Assembly: GCF_000711725.1 (NCBI RefSeq)
Contig: NZ_JONP01000029.1
Coordinates: forward strand, 1-53,464
Direction: 5' to 3'
DNA from: Roseomonas aerilata DSM 19363
GTDB taxonomy: Bacteria > Pseudomonadota > Alphaproteobacteria > Acetobacterales > Acetobacteraceae
Length of the DNA: 53,464 bases
Position numbers and translations under genes: made by a program. This document shows, in pieces, positions 1-8,398 of the stretch (positions within the stretch are counted from its first letter, which is position 1; each line of letters opens with the position of its first letter). The notes under the pieces were generated by a model. That model saw only the letters and a list, made by a program, of their open reading frames with translations, did no database searches and was not told where the DNA came from.

Positions 1-329
1 CTATGTGGGGCAGTTCCTCGCGCCCGTCCTGTCCAAGGGCGACGTGGTGGTCCTCGACAACCTACCCGCCCACAAGGTCGCCGGTGTGTCCGAGGCGATC
101 AGGGCCACCGGCGCCAGTCTCCTCTACCTGCCGCCCTACAGTCCGGACCTAAACCCCATTGAGCAAGCCTTTGCCAAGCTGAAGGCGCTGCTCCGCAAAG
201 CCACGGCCCGCACCCGAGAGGCCCTCTGGACCACCATCGGCCACCTGCTCGAGACCTTCACCCCAACTGAATGCCGGAACTACCTCGTCAACTCAGGCTA
301 CGCGTTCGAGTAAGGTGGAAAAGCTCTAG
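1..329 (+). mobile_element. 3' end of an IS630-family insertion sequence
   Basis: The first 329 bases are the distal end of an IS630-type element cut by the window edge. It holds the transposase C-terminus and then a GCTCTAG heptamer (323-329) that resembles the GCTCTAG at the far end of the other IS630 copy (52853-52859), so I take it as the outer tip of the terminal inverted repeat. The other terminus lies outside the window, so neither full length nor target duplication can be judged. Confidence 0.6.
2..313 (+). CDS. IS630-family transposase, C-terminal part (partial)
   Basis: This is the last 103 residues of a DDE transposase of the IS630/Tc1-mariner superfamily, which cuts and rejoins DNA at TA targets. 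The frame is open from base 2, so the start lies outside the window; the GTG at 5 is not the real start. The second catalytic aspartate lies in DNLPAHK (near residue 19 of the visible part). The third acidic residue lies in SPDLNPIEQAFAKLK, where the usual NPIE motif is intact, unlike in the second IS630 copy of this window. The two copies are related but clearly different in sequence, so they are not two ends of one composite transposon. Whether this copy is active cannot be told, because the first aspartate is not visible. Confidence 0.9.
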   Translation, partial: YVGQFLAPVLSKGDVVVLDNLPAHKVAGVSEAIRATGASLLYLPPYSPDLNPIEQAFAKLKALLRKATARTREALWTTIGHLLETFTPTECRNYLVNSGYAFE

Positions 330-906
330 ACCGCCACACGGTCGGGGCACCCTTCGTCGAGATGCGGCGACCGAGCCCACTTTTCGCGCTAACGTGGCCC
401 AACGGATTGCGCCCGAAGCGCTCACCCCGCACCGGGCTGCCGTCTGTCGTTATGACGCACCAGCGGTAATCGCCGCCACCACACGCTCGCGCAGATTCAC
501 CGACAGCGCCTTCGACACATCCCTGACCTACTCGCCAGGAACACTGAATCACCTCTCCACGACCTCGTGGATCACTGGTGAACCAGCCACGCGGGAAACC
601 GCTCTACCTGTACGGACCCGCTCAGAAGCTGACCTGGTTCAGGTAGAGGGGTACCGCGTCCGGGAGAGCAGTCGTCCTGGATGAAGCGCATTCCCGGCAG
701 CTCAATCGACAGCATTGTGGGCTCTTGTGCACGGCTCCGCGATGCTCCCGGTCGATGGTCGGCTGAGTGGATTGATCGCTATTCTTCCAAGACGGAAGAG
801 CGCCGATATGCTCTTGGAGCCTCCCGGCACTCTTTTCCGGGGAGTGAGGGAATAAGCGTATTGCTCTGGTGTCTAAACCCCGACGGAAACGACGAAGGGG
901 CACCTG
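330..906. other. Non-coding stretch with a nested inverted repeat
   Basis: I find no convincing gene in these 577 bases: the open frames lack family motifs and consistent ribosome binding sites. The only clear structure is an inverted repeat, CTCTACCTG at 602-610 and CAGGTAGAG at 640-648. A second ACCTG (632-636) can pair with the same right arm in a shorter hairpin, so two mutually exclusive stems are possible. Confidence 0.5.
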
Positions 907-1140
907 ATGATGACGAGCAAGCCATTGATCAATGATCTGCGCAGCTTCGGCAGGACGGGATTTTTAATGCTTGGCCAGCTGGCATTGTTCGCGGGGCCAC
1001 TTATTACATTGGCTAGCGCCACCCAATATCCTTTCGCCGGCGAACATACGAACCCCGCCATATCTCAGCAACACGACGCCACGGTGGCTCAGACGGATCC
1101 TCCATGGACCTGGGCCGAGAAATATTACTTCACAAGCTAG
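907..1140 (+). CDS. Small hypothetical protein with one membrane segment
   Basis: A 77-residue frame that I do not recognise. In its favour is a Shine-Dalgarno-like GAAGGGG (894-900) six bases before a double ATG, and a plausible single hydrophobic segment at about residues 18-37 (TGFLMLGQLALFAGPLITLA) followed by a polar tail. The hydrophobic stretch could be an uncleaved signal anchor. Against it are its short length, ordinary codon use and a region otherwise empty of genes. No neighbour gives a hint of function. Confidence 0.3.
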   Translation: MMTSKPLINDLRSFGRTGFLMLGQLALFAGPLITLASATQYPFAGEHTNPAISQQHDATVAQTDPPWTWAEKYYFTS

Positions 1141-1342
1141 CTTTGATACGGGCGAGCCAGGAAAGGTGGACTGCCTTACACGGCGCTTCACGCGTCTAAC
1201 CGTTCGGTTTTGACCCTCCTTACGGCTTCAACGATGAAGTACGCGCGGACAATATCGGCCGGACCAGCACGGTCTTGAGGCGTCTCAGGCTGGGGCGGCG
1301 ATCACAGACTGCCACCGGTTGCCATTGCACGAGACAGGCCGC

Positions 1343-2128
1343 TCAGACCCGCCCCATCTGTCGGCGGACCTCGTCGGCCAACGGGTGCAGTGCCGTCGGT
1401 GGCAGCGCGCCCACCAAGCTGTAGCCGTTCCCCTCGGACGACCAGGTGAAGGCATCGATCGCGCCGCGGGCATGGTGGGCCATGGAGGTATCCCGATCCA
1501 CCGCCATGCCGCGCGTGAGGAGCACCAGCCGCGTGCCGCGGTCGTCGTCGAACATGAACATCGCGGCCGGGCCCTGCGGCGTTGGAATTACCCGCCCACC
1601 CATGAGCCGATAGCCGGAGGCGGAGAGGTCAGGCGGAGTGACCGGCCGGCCGAGCCGGTCCGAGGCCCAGGTAACAAGCTCGGCGCGGCTGTCCGCACGC
1701 AGTTCAACCGGGCGCTCGCGATCGGCAGCGTAGGTGGCGTAGCTGTCGGCCGCCTGCTGGGACAGCGCCGCTATGCCCTGGGCTCGCTCCTGGACTACCG
1801 GCGTTGCCAGCCCATGCAGGCCCCAGCCTCCTGCGCCCCCGACACCGAGCATCAGCAGGGCGGCCGCAGCCGCGCGCCAACCGGCCAGGGCGGGGCGGCG
1901 GCGCGCCGCGACCAGATGCCCGATCTGCATCCCGGGCGGCAGTGGCTCCTCAGCGATGGGCGCGAGGGCTTCGCGCAGGGCCGCGCGCTGGCTGCCATAG
2001 CTGGCAACACGCGCCGCCACTTCGGGATGCAGGGTGAGATAAGCCTCAACCTCCGCCTGCCGCGATGCATCGAGCCGCAGGTCCACCAGCCCGTGCAGAT
2101 CGTCCTCGGTGACCGGGCGCGTGCTCAT
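1343..2128 (-). CDS. Transmembrane anti-sigma factor
   Basis: A 261-residue protein that probably holds the ECF sigma factor encoded just upstream inactive at the membrane until a signal releases it. The N-terminal about 85 residues are a short helical anti-sigma-like cytoplasmic domain (VDLRLDASRQAEVEAYL at 16-32). A single hydrophobic segment follows at about 83-107 (WRAAAAALLMLGVGGAGGWG), then a C-terminal domain of about 150 residues that should lie in the periplasm. I see no HxxxCxxC zinc motif, so it is not a zinc-type anti-sigma. Its ATG overlaps the sigma stop by four bases (2125-2128), the usual translational coupling of such pairs. The sensed signal is unknown. Confidence 0.85.
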   Translation of the reverse strand: MSTRPVTEDDLHGLVDLRLDASRQAEVEAYLTLHPEVAARVASYGSQRAALREALAPIAEEPLPPGMQIGHLVAARRRPALAGWRAAAAALLMLGVGGAGGWGLHGLATPVVQERAQGIAALSQQAADSYATYAADRERPVELRADSRAELVTWASDRLGRPVTPPDLSASGYRLMGGRVIPTPQGPAAMFMFDDDRGTRLVLLTRGMAVDRDTSMAHHARGAIDAFTWSSEGNGYSLVGALPPTALHPLADEVRRQMGRV

Positions 2129-2652
2129 TTGACCCTCCGGAGATGCGGGACGCCGGCAGCTTCGGCCGCGGCGGCGCCCTCCATGGCCAGCCGCAGCCTC
2201 TCCCGCCCCCGGGACAACCGCGACATCACCGTGCCGATGGGGATCTTCAACACCTCGGCCACCTCGGCGTAGGAAAGATCCTCGACGGAGACAAGGAGAA
2301 CGACGCTGCGCTGCTCCTCTGGCAGCGTCTGGAGCGCGCGCACCAGGTCCCTGTGCTGCAATCCCTGCTCCTGGGCGGGAGTGCCGAAGCTGACGCCGTC
2401 GGCGGCCTCCAGCGGCAGGTGTGGGCCGCGCCGGCCGGATTGGCGCATCCGGTTGAGGGCGAGGTTGTGCACGATGGCGAAGAGCCAGCTGCGCGCGTTG
2501 CCGTCGGCCTGTCGCTGGTGCCAGCGACCGATGGCGCGCTCCAGCCCGTCCTGCACGAGGTCGTCAGCGGCAACGCGGTCGCGCAGCAGGGCACGGGCGT
2601 AGCGACGCAGGGCGGGGATCAGCGGCTCGACCAGCTGCGCCATGTCATTCAT
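2125..2652 (-). CDS. ECF-type RNA polymerase sigma factor
   Basis: A 175-residue extracytoplasmic-function sigma factor. Region 2 is at about residues 10-75, with DDLVQD at the core-polymerase contact helix and RSWLFAIVHNLALNRMR. Region 4 is at about 105-160, with the helix-turn-helix LSYAEVAEVLKIPIGTVMSR that reads the -35 element. There is no extended N-terminus or region 1.1. The gene is followed with a four-base overlap by its anti-sigma factor and preceded by the YVTN and DUF305 genes on the same strand, which are plausible members of its regulon. A second ATG three codons in (2643) is an equally possible start; neither has a good ribosome binding site. Confidence 0.92.
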   Translation of the reverse strand: MNDMAQLVEPLIPALRRYARALLRDRVAADDLVQDGLERAIGRWHQRQADGNARSWLFAIVHNLALNRMRQSGRRGPHLPLEAADGVSFGTPAQEQGLQHRDLVRALQTLPEEQRSVVLLVSVEDLSYAEVAEVLKIPIGTVMSRLSRGRERLRLAMEGAAAAEAAGVPHLRRVK

Positions 2653-2712
2653 GGAGAGGTGGCCCCACCAGAGCGAGGGCCCACCCGGTGGTGATCGGAC
2701 GGGCCCGCCGCA

Positions 2713-4170
2713 TCAGTGCTGCTGCACCTGCACGGGGGCGCCCAGGCCACCCGCGCTGCTCGGGGCGATGACCAGGTAGCGGCGCGTCGCTTGCGCGTCT
2801 TGCCCCGCGCTGCTCCCCAGCACCTGGCGGATCGGGCCCACCGTGTTGACGATGGCTGAGCCCGCGGGGTTGGTCATGAAGTCAGCGAGCGGCTGCAGCG
2901 TGCCGCGCCCGTCCGGATGATCCGCCAGGGCCAGCGTGTAGGCCTTGCGGGGCTCGAGCCCCGTCACGGCAGCCTGCAACACCTGCGTCAGCCCCTGGTC
3001 GAAAAGCGAGACGCTCGTCGGCATGCCGGTCTTGTCCGGCTCGCCCAAGGCGATGTGAGCGGTCTGGCCGGCCAGGCCCAGGGGCTGAAGGTTGGCCCTG
3101 CCCTCCCCTTCCGGCACCGCATCCGGCACATAGGCCAGCGCCTGCGGTGCCTGCCCGATCGGCACGTTGCCGATCACCGTGTTCGTCGCCGTGTCGATGA
3201 CCGCGAGCGCGTCCGCGTTCTCCAGGCCGACATAGATCCGGCTGCCATCGCCGGACGGCCAGAGCCCGTGTGGCAGCTTGCCGACTGGAATAGTGGCGAC
3301 CATGGAGAAGTCATCCGTCCGCAGCACCTTCACCTCGTTCAACCCACCCACCGTGATGTAAGCGAAGGTGCCCCGCTGCGTCCTGGCGAAGTTGACGTGG
3401 TTGGTGATCGGGCCGGTCTCCACCGTGTGGATGACGTTGAACGGCGGGCGGGCGTTGAACACCATGGTCCGACCGACATCCTTCAGCGTCATCCAGACCT
3501 GGGTGCCGTCCGGTGTCGCCGCGATGTTCGGGCAGAAGGGGCTCTCCTGCTTCACATGGCCGACGATCTCGTGGCTGGCGGTCGCGATCACCACCGTCTC
3601 CGGATTGAACGAGGAGCAGACATAGCCGTAGACCCCATCGGGTGAGAAGATCGTCATGCCCGGCCCGGCCGGCACGCGGATACGCATCTTCTCCGCGTAG
3701 CTCGTCGCGTCGAGCACGGAGACGTAGTCCTCCCCGCGCACGGTGACCCAGACCTCGGAACCGTCGGGCGTGAAGAAGGCCTCGTGCGGGGAGCGGCCGA
3801 CATAGGTCGTGTGCTTCACCGCATTGGTGGCGGTGTCGATGAAGGTGACGGAGTTGCTGCCGATCGAGACCACGGCCAGAGTGCGGTGGTCGGGCGAGAA
3901 GCCCATGCCGTGCACGAGCACCTGGCCGCGGTAGAGCGGGCTGAGATTGCCCGGCTGCGGGTCGCCGAGCCGGATCACGCCAAGCAGCGTGTTGCTCGCG
4001 GGATCGGTAACGGAGACGGTGTTGGAGAACTGCTCGGCCGCGTAGACGCGGTCCTGGTGGGAGACCGGGCGATCGGGGGCCGATGCGGCATCGGGGGCCT
4101 GACCGGCCCAGGCAACGGCCGAGAGAAGGCTGCCGCCGAAGCAGGCGGTGGCCAGAAGAAGGGATTTCAT
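2713..4170 (-). CDS. Secreted YVTN-family beta-propeller protein
   Basis: A 485-residue exported protein with a Sec signal peptide (residues 1 to about 22, ending AVAWA). The mature part has repeated blades of the YVTN type: TVSVTDPASNTLLGVI near 50, SVTFIDTATNAVKHT near 107, EDYVSVLDAT near 147 and ALAVIDTATNTVIGNV near 322. The last about 120 residues are a separate, non-propeller domain. Such proteins act as periplasmic scaffolds or ligand binders; no catalytic residues can be assigned. It starts 10 bases after the DUF305 gene and is followed 60 bases later by the ECF sigma gene, suggesting one envelope-related unit. Substrate and partner are unknown. Confidence 0.85.
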   Translation of the reverse strand: MKSLLLATACFGGSLLSAVAWAGQAPDAASAPDRPVSHQDRVYAAEQFSNTVSVTDPASNTLLGVIRLGDPQPGNLSPLYRGQVLVHGMGFSPDHRTLAVVSIGSNSVTFIDTATNAVKHTTYVGRSPHEAFFTPDGSEVWVTVRGEDYVSVLDATSYAEKMRIRVPAGPGMTIFSPDGVYGYVCSSFNPETVVIATASHEIVGHVKQESPFCPNIAATPDGTQVWMTLKDVGRTMVFNARPPFNVIHTVETGPITNHVNFARTQRGTFAYITVGGLNEVKVLRTDDFSMVATIPVGKLPHGLWPSGDGSRIYVGLENADALAVIDTATNTVIGNVPIGQAPQALAYVPDAVPEGEGRANLQPLGLAGQTAHIALGEPDKTGMPTSVSLFDQGLTQVLQAAVTGLEPRKAYTLALADHPDGRGTLQPLADFMTNPAGSAIVNTVGPIRQVLGSSAGQDAQATRRYLVIAPSSAGGLGAPVQVQQH

Positions 4171-4180
4171 GAGGGGCGTC

Positions 4181-4618
4181 CTAGCGGATCGGGAGGGGGG
4201 TGGCCTGGGTAGGCGCGGGCGCTGCAGGAGGCGGCGCCTCGCCGAGGGCGAGTTGCATGGCCGCGATCTCCTGCTGCTGGGTGACGACGATTTCCTGCGC
4301 CAGGCGCCGCAGCTGCACGTTCCTGCCGTGGCGAAGATAGATGACGGCCATGTCCATGGCTCCCTGGTGGTGCGGGGTCATCATCGCGACGAAGTCACGG
4401 TCGATGTCGCCCGTGGGAGGGACGGCCATGGCCTCCATCATTCTCGTCATGGCTGCCTCGTTCTCGCCAAGGAAGGCTGCCTCGCCCGCAAGGGTGGGGA
4501 CGGCCGATGACGGTTCAGGGTGATGATGTCCCTCATGCGCCAGTGCCGGCGCGCCCACGAGCCCTGCCAGCACCACCACCGCGGCGCCGAGGCAGCGCCC
4601 AAATGCCCAGTTCTCCAT
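4181..4618 (-). CDS. DUF305 (CopM-type) exported protein
   Basis: A 145-residue DUF305 protein. The ATG at 4618 is chosen because it places a clear signal peptide first (residues 1-27, ending GAPALA); the frame stays open further upstream without adding anything sensible. After a histidine patch (HEGHHHP, 28-34) comes the family signature MMTPHHQGAMDMA (79-91), and a MQLALG-type end. DUF305 proteins are four-helix periplasmic proteins, some linked to copper binding and resistance. The histidines and methionines fit metal binding, but this is a family-level inference. It is cotranscribed with the YVTN protein (10-base gap). Confidence 0.88.
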   Translation of the reverse strand: MENWAFGRCLGAAVVVLAGLVGAPALAHEGHHHPEPSSAVPTLAGEAAFLGENEAAMTRMMEAMAVPPTGDIDRDFVAMMTPHHQGAMDMAVIYLRHGRNVQLRRLAQEIVVTQQQEIAAMQLALGEAPPPAAPAPTQATPLPIR

Positions 4619-4720
4619 CGCGGCACTGGTCCTTTGCTGCCTGCTCTGATGAGGAAGACACCGGCCGCGCCCGCTTATTCCCTCCTGCTCCAAAAAATTC
4701 TGCCAGGACCGCGAAGGTGT

Positions 4721-5548
4721 TCAGGCGCGGGCAAAGGCAAGCAGATCGCTGTTCAGCCGAACCTGGTGAGTCGAAGCGAGACCGTGCGGTGCACCTTCGT
4801 AGATCTTCAGCGTCGCGCCCCGGATCACCCTTGCAGCCAGTGCGCCCGCGTGGGTTACCGGCACGATCTGGTCGTCGTCGCCGTGGATCACCAAGGTGGG
4901 CACGTCGATCCTTTCGAGGTCGACGGTATAGTCCACCTCGGAGAACTCGCGGATGCAGGCGTAGTGGCCGAGGACCGAACCCATCATGCCCTGGTTCCAG
5001 AAGGTGTGGCGCAGCCCCTCGTTCACCGCGACGCCAGGGCGGTTCATGCCGAAGAAGGGCAGTGCGAGGTCGAGATAGAAGTTCGAGCGGTTGTCGAACA
5101 CGCCCTTACGGATGCTGTCGAACACCGAGGTGTCGAGCCCGCCTGGCCACCGCGGCGTGGACACCATGATCGGCGTCACCGCGCTGAGCAGTACAACCTT
5201 GGCGACACGTCCCGTGCCGTGCCGGCCGATGTAATGGGCGACCTCACCGCCGCCGGTGGAATGCCCGACCATGACGGCGTCGCGGAGGTCGAGGGCCTCC
5301 ATCACCGCCGCGAGATCATCGGCATAGGTGTCCATGTCGTTGCCCTGACCCGGCTGGTCGGAACGACCATGGCCACGCCGGTCATGCGCGACGACGCGAA
5401 AGCCGTGCTGCAGCAGGAATAGCATCTGGCCATCCCAGGCATCCGAGCACAGCGGCCAGCCATGCGAGAACACGACCGGCTGGGCGTCCTTCGATCCCCA
5501 GTCCTTGAAGAAGATGCGGGTGTCATCCGTGGTGGTGATGAAGCTCAT
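4721..5548 (-). CDS. Alpha/beta hydrolase, non-heme chloroperoxidase type
   Basis: A 275-residue alpha/beta hydrolase of the cofactor-free haloperoxidase/arylesterase group. The catalytic triad is visible: Ser97 in GHSTGG, an aspartate in HGDDDQIVP (224-226) and His255 in GAPHGL. The oxyanion region is SHGWP (28-32), and [10 protein letters not shown] is typical of the group. It has no signal peptide and should be cytoplasmic. A GAGGAA ribosome site lies before the ATG. It follows the SnoaL-like gene after a 124-base gap that contains a strong hairpin. It is clearly paralogous to the exported hydrolase at 23420-24385. The natural substrate, probably an ester or lactone, cannot be told from sequence. 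Confidence 0.9.
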   Translation of the reverse strand: MSFITTTDDTRIFFKDWGSKDAQPVVFSHGWPLCSDAWDGQMLFLLQHGFRVVAHDRRGHGRSDQPGQGNDMDTYADDLAAVMEALDLRDAVMVGHSTGGGEVAHYIGRHGTGRVAKVVLLSAVTPIMVSTPRWPGGLDTSVFDSIRKGVFDNRSNFYLDLALPFFGMNRPGVAVNEGLRHTFWNQGMMGSVLGHYACIREFSEVDYTVDLERIDVPTLVIHGDDDQIVPVTHAGALAARVIRGATLKIYEGAPHGLASTHQVRLNSDLLAFARA

Positions 5549-5595
5549 GTAGAGGGTTCCTCGGTGCTGGGGAGAGCGGGAGAGGATCGCCTGTA

Positions 5596-5632
5596 CGCCG
5601 GCCGGAACCGGTTTTGCTGCTACCGGCCGGCG
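5596..5632 (-). terminator. Hairpin between SnoaL-like and hydrolase genes
   Basis: CGCCGGCCGG (5596-5605) and CCGGCCGGCG (5623-5632) form a perfect 10-bp stem around a 17-base loop. There is no T-run, so it may be a factor-dependent terminator, a transcript-stability element or a processing site that separates expression of the two flanking genes. Confidence 0.45.
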
Positions 5633-5672
5633 GTGATCCTTCCAGCCCTATCGCGCAGGTGGACAGGGTCAC

Positions 5673-6041
5673 TCAGGCAGGAACGGGATCGAAGAAAAGG
5701 TAGATCGCTGAAATCCGCCCGTCGCGGACAAGGATGACGTCCGTGCCCGCATGGGCCGGGGCCTCGCGCGAATGGGCTGCTACCCACTGGATGCGTCCGG
5801 CCAGGCCGTGCATCTCCTCAGGCGGACGAAGAGGCGAATACCGGAGGCCGGGCTGGGCTGTCCGGATCGCACCCGCGACCCGGTCGATCGCCTCACGCCC
5901 ATGATGGACACCCTCCGGCTCATAGAACACGGCGTCCTCGGTGAATATCTCGTCGATGGCAGCCCGGCGGCGCTCAGGGTCGTCCTCGCCGAAGACCTCG
6001 TGGAGGTTGCGGGTCAGAAGTGTCGCAACGCTATGGACCAT
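5673..6041 (-). CDS. SnoaL-like / nuclear-transport-factor-2 fold protein
   Basis: A 122-residue protein of the SnoaL/NTF2-like fold, a small cone-shaped alpha+beta barrel used by polyketide cyclases, isomerases and ligand-binding proteins. Typical features are the N-terminal helix, DEIFTEDAVFYEPEG (37-51), a middle HGREAIDRVAGAI helix and the final strands VILVRDGRISAIYLFFDP. The open frame runs 97 codons further upstream through the isochorismatase gene, but that part is out-of-frame translation of the neighbour; the ATG at 6041 gives the family length. It lies 25 bases after the isochorismatase gene, so the two are probably cotranscribed. Its reaction, if any, is unknown. Confidence 0.82.
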   Translation of the reverse strand: MVHSVATLLTRNLHEVFGEDDPERRRAAIDEIFTEDAVFYEPEGVHHGREAIDRVAGAIRTAQPGLRYSPLRPPEEMHGLAGRIQWVAAHSREAPAHAGTDVILVRDGRISAIYLFFDPVPA

Positions 6042-6066
6042 GCGGGCTTTCTCCTCGTGGTGGCGA

Positions 6067-6687
6067 TCAGGCCCCCTCGACATGGGAGCTCGTGACGCCG
6101 GGTAGGTCGGCCAGATAGCCCTTGACCAGCTCGCGAGCCTTGTCCGCCAGCGGCGACTTCCAGTCCCGGAACAACTCCGTGGTGAATGCGAGAGCGGTGG
6201 TGGGCACGGCCCCGGCCTGCACGAGGCGCTGGATCGCCGTCGCGTGCGCGAGCTGCGACAGGCCGCCGACAGCATCCACGGGGAACGCCACGTCATAGCC
6301 GTCCCGCAGCAGCTCAACGGTGGGGAACGCAAGGCAGATCTCGGTGAACAGTGCGCCGACGATCAACCGCTTGCGCCCGGTCGCGCGCACCGCGTCGCGA
6401 AAGGCCGCATCCTCCCAGGCGTTCATGGAGGAGCGGTCGATCTCCCGTGCCCCGGGCAGCTCGGCGAGGACGGAGGCCCGGGTCGGCCCGTTCACCCCAA
6501 GCTCGACGCCGACCGTGGAGAGCACGATGGGCATGTCGAAGGCCCTGGCCGTCCTGATGAGATAGCGGATGTTCAGGTCGATCAGGCTCGCCGGCGTCTC
6601 GGACCTGATCTGGTCGAACATTTCCTGCTGGTAGTCGATCACCACCAGGGCGGTTTCCTCGTACCTGAAGACGCCTTGTCCCACCAT
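6067..6687 (-). CDS. Isochorismatase-family cysteine hydrolase (YcaC-like)
   Basis: A 206-residue cysteine hydrolase of the isochorismatase superfamily, nearest to the YcaC group. The expected Asp is at 18 (VVIDYQ), the nucleophilic Cys at 118 (GALFTEICLA) and the SSMNAWED motif at 86-93. Family members hydrolyse amides, ureas or esters with release of ammonia or acid; the substrate here is unknown. A GGAG ribosome site stands eight bases before the ATG. It sits upstream of a SnoaL-like protein and a chloroperoxidase-type hydrolase. The same pair of families, isochorismatase plus chloroperoxidase-type hydrolase, recurs at 22633-24385. Confidence 0.9.
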   Translation of the reverse strand: MVGQGVFRYEETALVVIDYQQEMFDQIRSETPASLIDLNIRYLIRTARAFDMPIVLSTVGVELGVNGPTRASVLAELPGAREIDRSSMNAWEDAAFRDAVRATGRKRLIVGALFTEICLAFPTVELLRDGYDVAFPVDAVGGLSQLAHATAIQRLVQAGAVPTTALAFTTELFRDWKSPLADKARELVKGYLADLPGVTSSHVEGA

Positions 6688-6826
6688 CTCACCGCTCCAT
6701 GCCGTTTGCCCGGGAACGCCCGGTCCGCCGCCATGGGGTCATTCAAAGGCGCGTCCGGGTAGCCGCGCCAGTCGGAGAACTGTGTCCCGGAACCGGGAAC
6801 GCTTTGCTGGCTGACCGTCCGGAATT

Positions 6827-7729
6827 TCACGCGGCTGCATCGAGCGAGGCGAAGGGGCGGGCCTCACCGAAGGCCCTCACCATGGCATCGATCAGTGCCT
6901 GGACGTTGCGCGACGGGTAGGACCCCGGTGGCCTGACCACGTAAAGACCGGCCTGGGGAACGGGGTGTCGCGTCATGACGGGAACCAGGGCGCCCGATGC
7001 CACAAAGGGATCGGTGACGAAGTCCGGAAGATAGGCCAGGCCGAGCCCGGCACAGGCCGCCGCCACCAGCGCCGACGCGCTGTCCGCCTTGAACCGGCCG
7101 CGCGGGTGGACCGCCACGGTTCGTTGGCCGTCGAGCAGCCGCCACGTCTCGGAGCCCTGCATAAGCGCTTCGTGATCGGCCAAGTCCGCCGGGCTCCGCG
7201 GCGCCCCGTGCCGTTCGACATAGCCGGGACTGGCGACGACCTTCCCCTGGACCGGGGCGATCTGACGGGTCACGAGGCTGGAATCCCGCAGGTGTCCCAC
7301 GCGCACCGCGGCATCGAAGCCCCCGCCGACGACGTCCACGAAGGCATCGCTATAGGAGGCGTGTATCTGCAGCAGCGGATGCTGCCTTCCCAATTCAGCC
7401 AGGACCGGCGCGACATGCGTCATGCCGAAGGTAACGGGCAGGGCAAGGCGGAGCCGGCCGCGAACCTCGCCGTCCGGCCTAAGAAGGTCCCGCGCAAGTT
7501 CCATCTCCGCGTAGGCCCGCGCGGCATGCTCGCGGAAGGTAATGCCGGCCTCGGTGAGCGAGGAGCCTCGCGTGGTGCGCGCGAGCAACTGGGTACCGAG
7601 CTGTGCCTCCAGCCGGAGCAGCCTGCGGCTCACGATCGACTTCGAAACGCCAAGCCGCGCGGCAGCGGGCGATACACCGCCGGCCGCGGCGACCTCCAGG
7701 AAGCTTCTCAGGTCCTCCAGGTCGAACAT
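6827..7729 (-). CDS. LysR-family transcriptional regulator
   Basis: A 300-residue LysR regulator. The winged helix-turn-helix is at residues 1-60 (LRSFLEVAAAGGVSPAAARLGVSKSIVSRRLLRLE), and the ligand-binding domain runs from about 88 to 290. A GGAG precedes the ATG. It is in the same orientation as the oxidoreductase and SDR genes upstream (32-base gap to the former), so unlike a classic LysR gene it is not divergent from them. Its target could be this set or the isochorismatase operon just downstream. Effector unknown. Confidence 0.92.
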   Translation of the reverse strand: MFDLEDLRSFLEVAAAGGVSPAAARLGVSKSIVSRRLLRLEAQLGTQLLARTTRGSSLTEAGITFREHAARAYAEMELARDLLRPDGEVRGRLRLALPVTFGMTHVAPVLAELGRQHPLLQIHASYSDAFVDVVGGGFDAAVRVGHLRDSSLVTRQIAPVQGKVVASPGYVERHGAPRSPADLADHEALMQGSETWRLLDGQRTVAVHPRGRFKADSASALVAAACAGLGLAYLPDFVTDPFVASGALVPVMTRHPVPQAGLYVVRPPGSYPSRNVQALIDAMVRAFGEARPFASLDAAA

Positions 7730-7760
7730 CGGGTCTCCTTCCGCCCGCAGCCAGCTACCG

Positions 7761-8363
7761 TCAGGCGAAGCGGACCAGGTTGAGAGCCGGGAGCGGGCCG
7801 CCCGGGAACTGGACGAGCCGGGCGCCGACCGCGAGCGGCCCGAGATCGATCCCGAAGAAGCCCAGCCGGTCGATCAGGGCGCCGACCTGCGCCTTCGCCC
7901 CGGCGTCGTCACCGGAGAGGAACAGCACGCGCCGCCCGCCCTCCGCGGCAGGATCGCCGGCCACGAGCGGCGGCTGGAGGTGGTTGAACGCCTTCACCAG
8001 CCGGGCGCCAGGCACGAATTCAGCCACGATTTCGGAAGAGGCGCGGCCGCCCAACTCGGCAGGCCGGAACAGCGGTGCCTCAATCGGGTTGTTGGCGTCG
8101 ACGACGATGCGCCCGCCGAAATCCGGCAGACCGGCGAGGGCCGCGGGTAGCTTGGACCAGTTGACCGCGACGAAGACGATGTCCTTCGCCGCCGCCTCCT
8201 CCCGCGTACCGGCCAGGATCGTCGGCCCTATCGCGGAGACAGTGTCCCGCAGGCTATCCGGGCCGCGACTGTTCGAGAGAGTGGCGGCAATGCCGTTGCG
8301 GGCGAGCGCGCCCGCGATGGCGCGGCCGATGTTGCCGGCGCCGATGATGCCGATGCTGGGCAT
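7761..8363 (-). CDS. NADPH-dependent F420-reductase-like dinucleotide-binding protein
   Basis: A 200-residue single Rossmann-domain protein of the F420_oxidored/NADP-reductase-like group. GIIGAGNIGRAIAGAL (4-19) is the dinucleotide loop, and SNSRGP (31-36) follows beta-2, compatible with NADP. VVDANNP and VKAFNHLQ match the family. Alphaproteobacteria generally do not make F420, so the family name should not be taken as activity; related proteins are mostly uncharacterised oxidoreductases. It lies 35 bases after the SDR gene and 31 before LysR, an operon-like arrangement. Confidence 0.85.
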   Translation of the reverse strand: MPSIGIIGAGNIGRAIAGALARNGIAATLSNSRGPDSLRDTVSAIGPTILAGTREEAAAKDIVFVAVNWSKLPAALAGLPDFGGRIVVDANNPIEAPLFRPAELGGRASSEIVAEFVPGARLVKAFNHLQPPLVAGDPAAEGGRRVLFLSGDDAGAKAQVGALIDRLGFFGIDLGPLAVGARLVQFPGGPLPALNLVRFA

Positions 8364-8398
8364 GGTGGTGTTCCCTTTCTTCGAATAGCTGTGGCGGA

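Noticed and set aside
7761-8363. Coenzyme F420 metabolism
   Set aside because: The protein belongs to the F420-reductase-like fold, but no F420 biosynthesis or F420-dependent enzyme is seen, and the fold is used by many NADP proteins.
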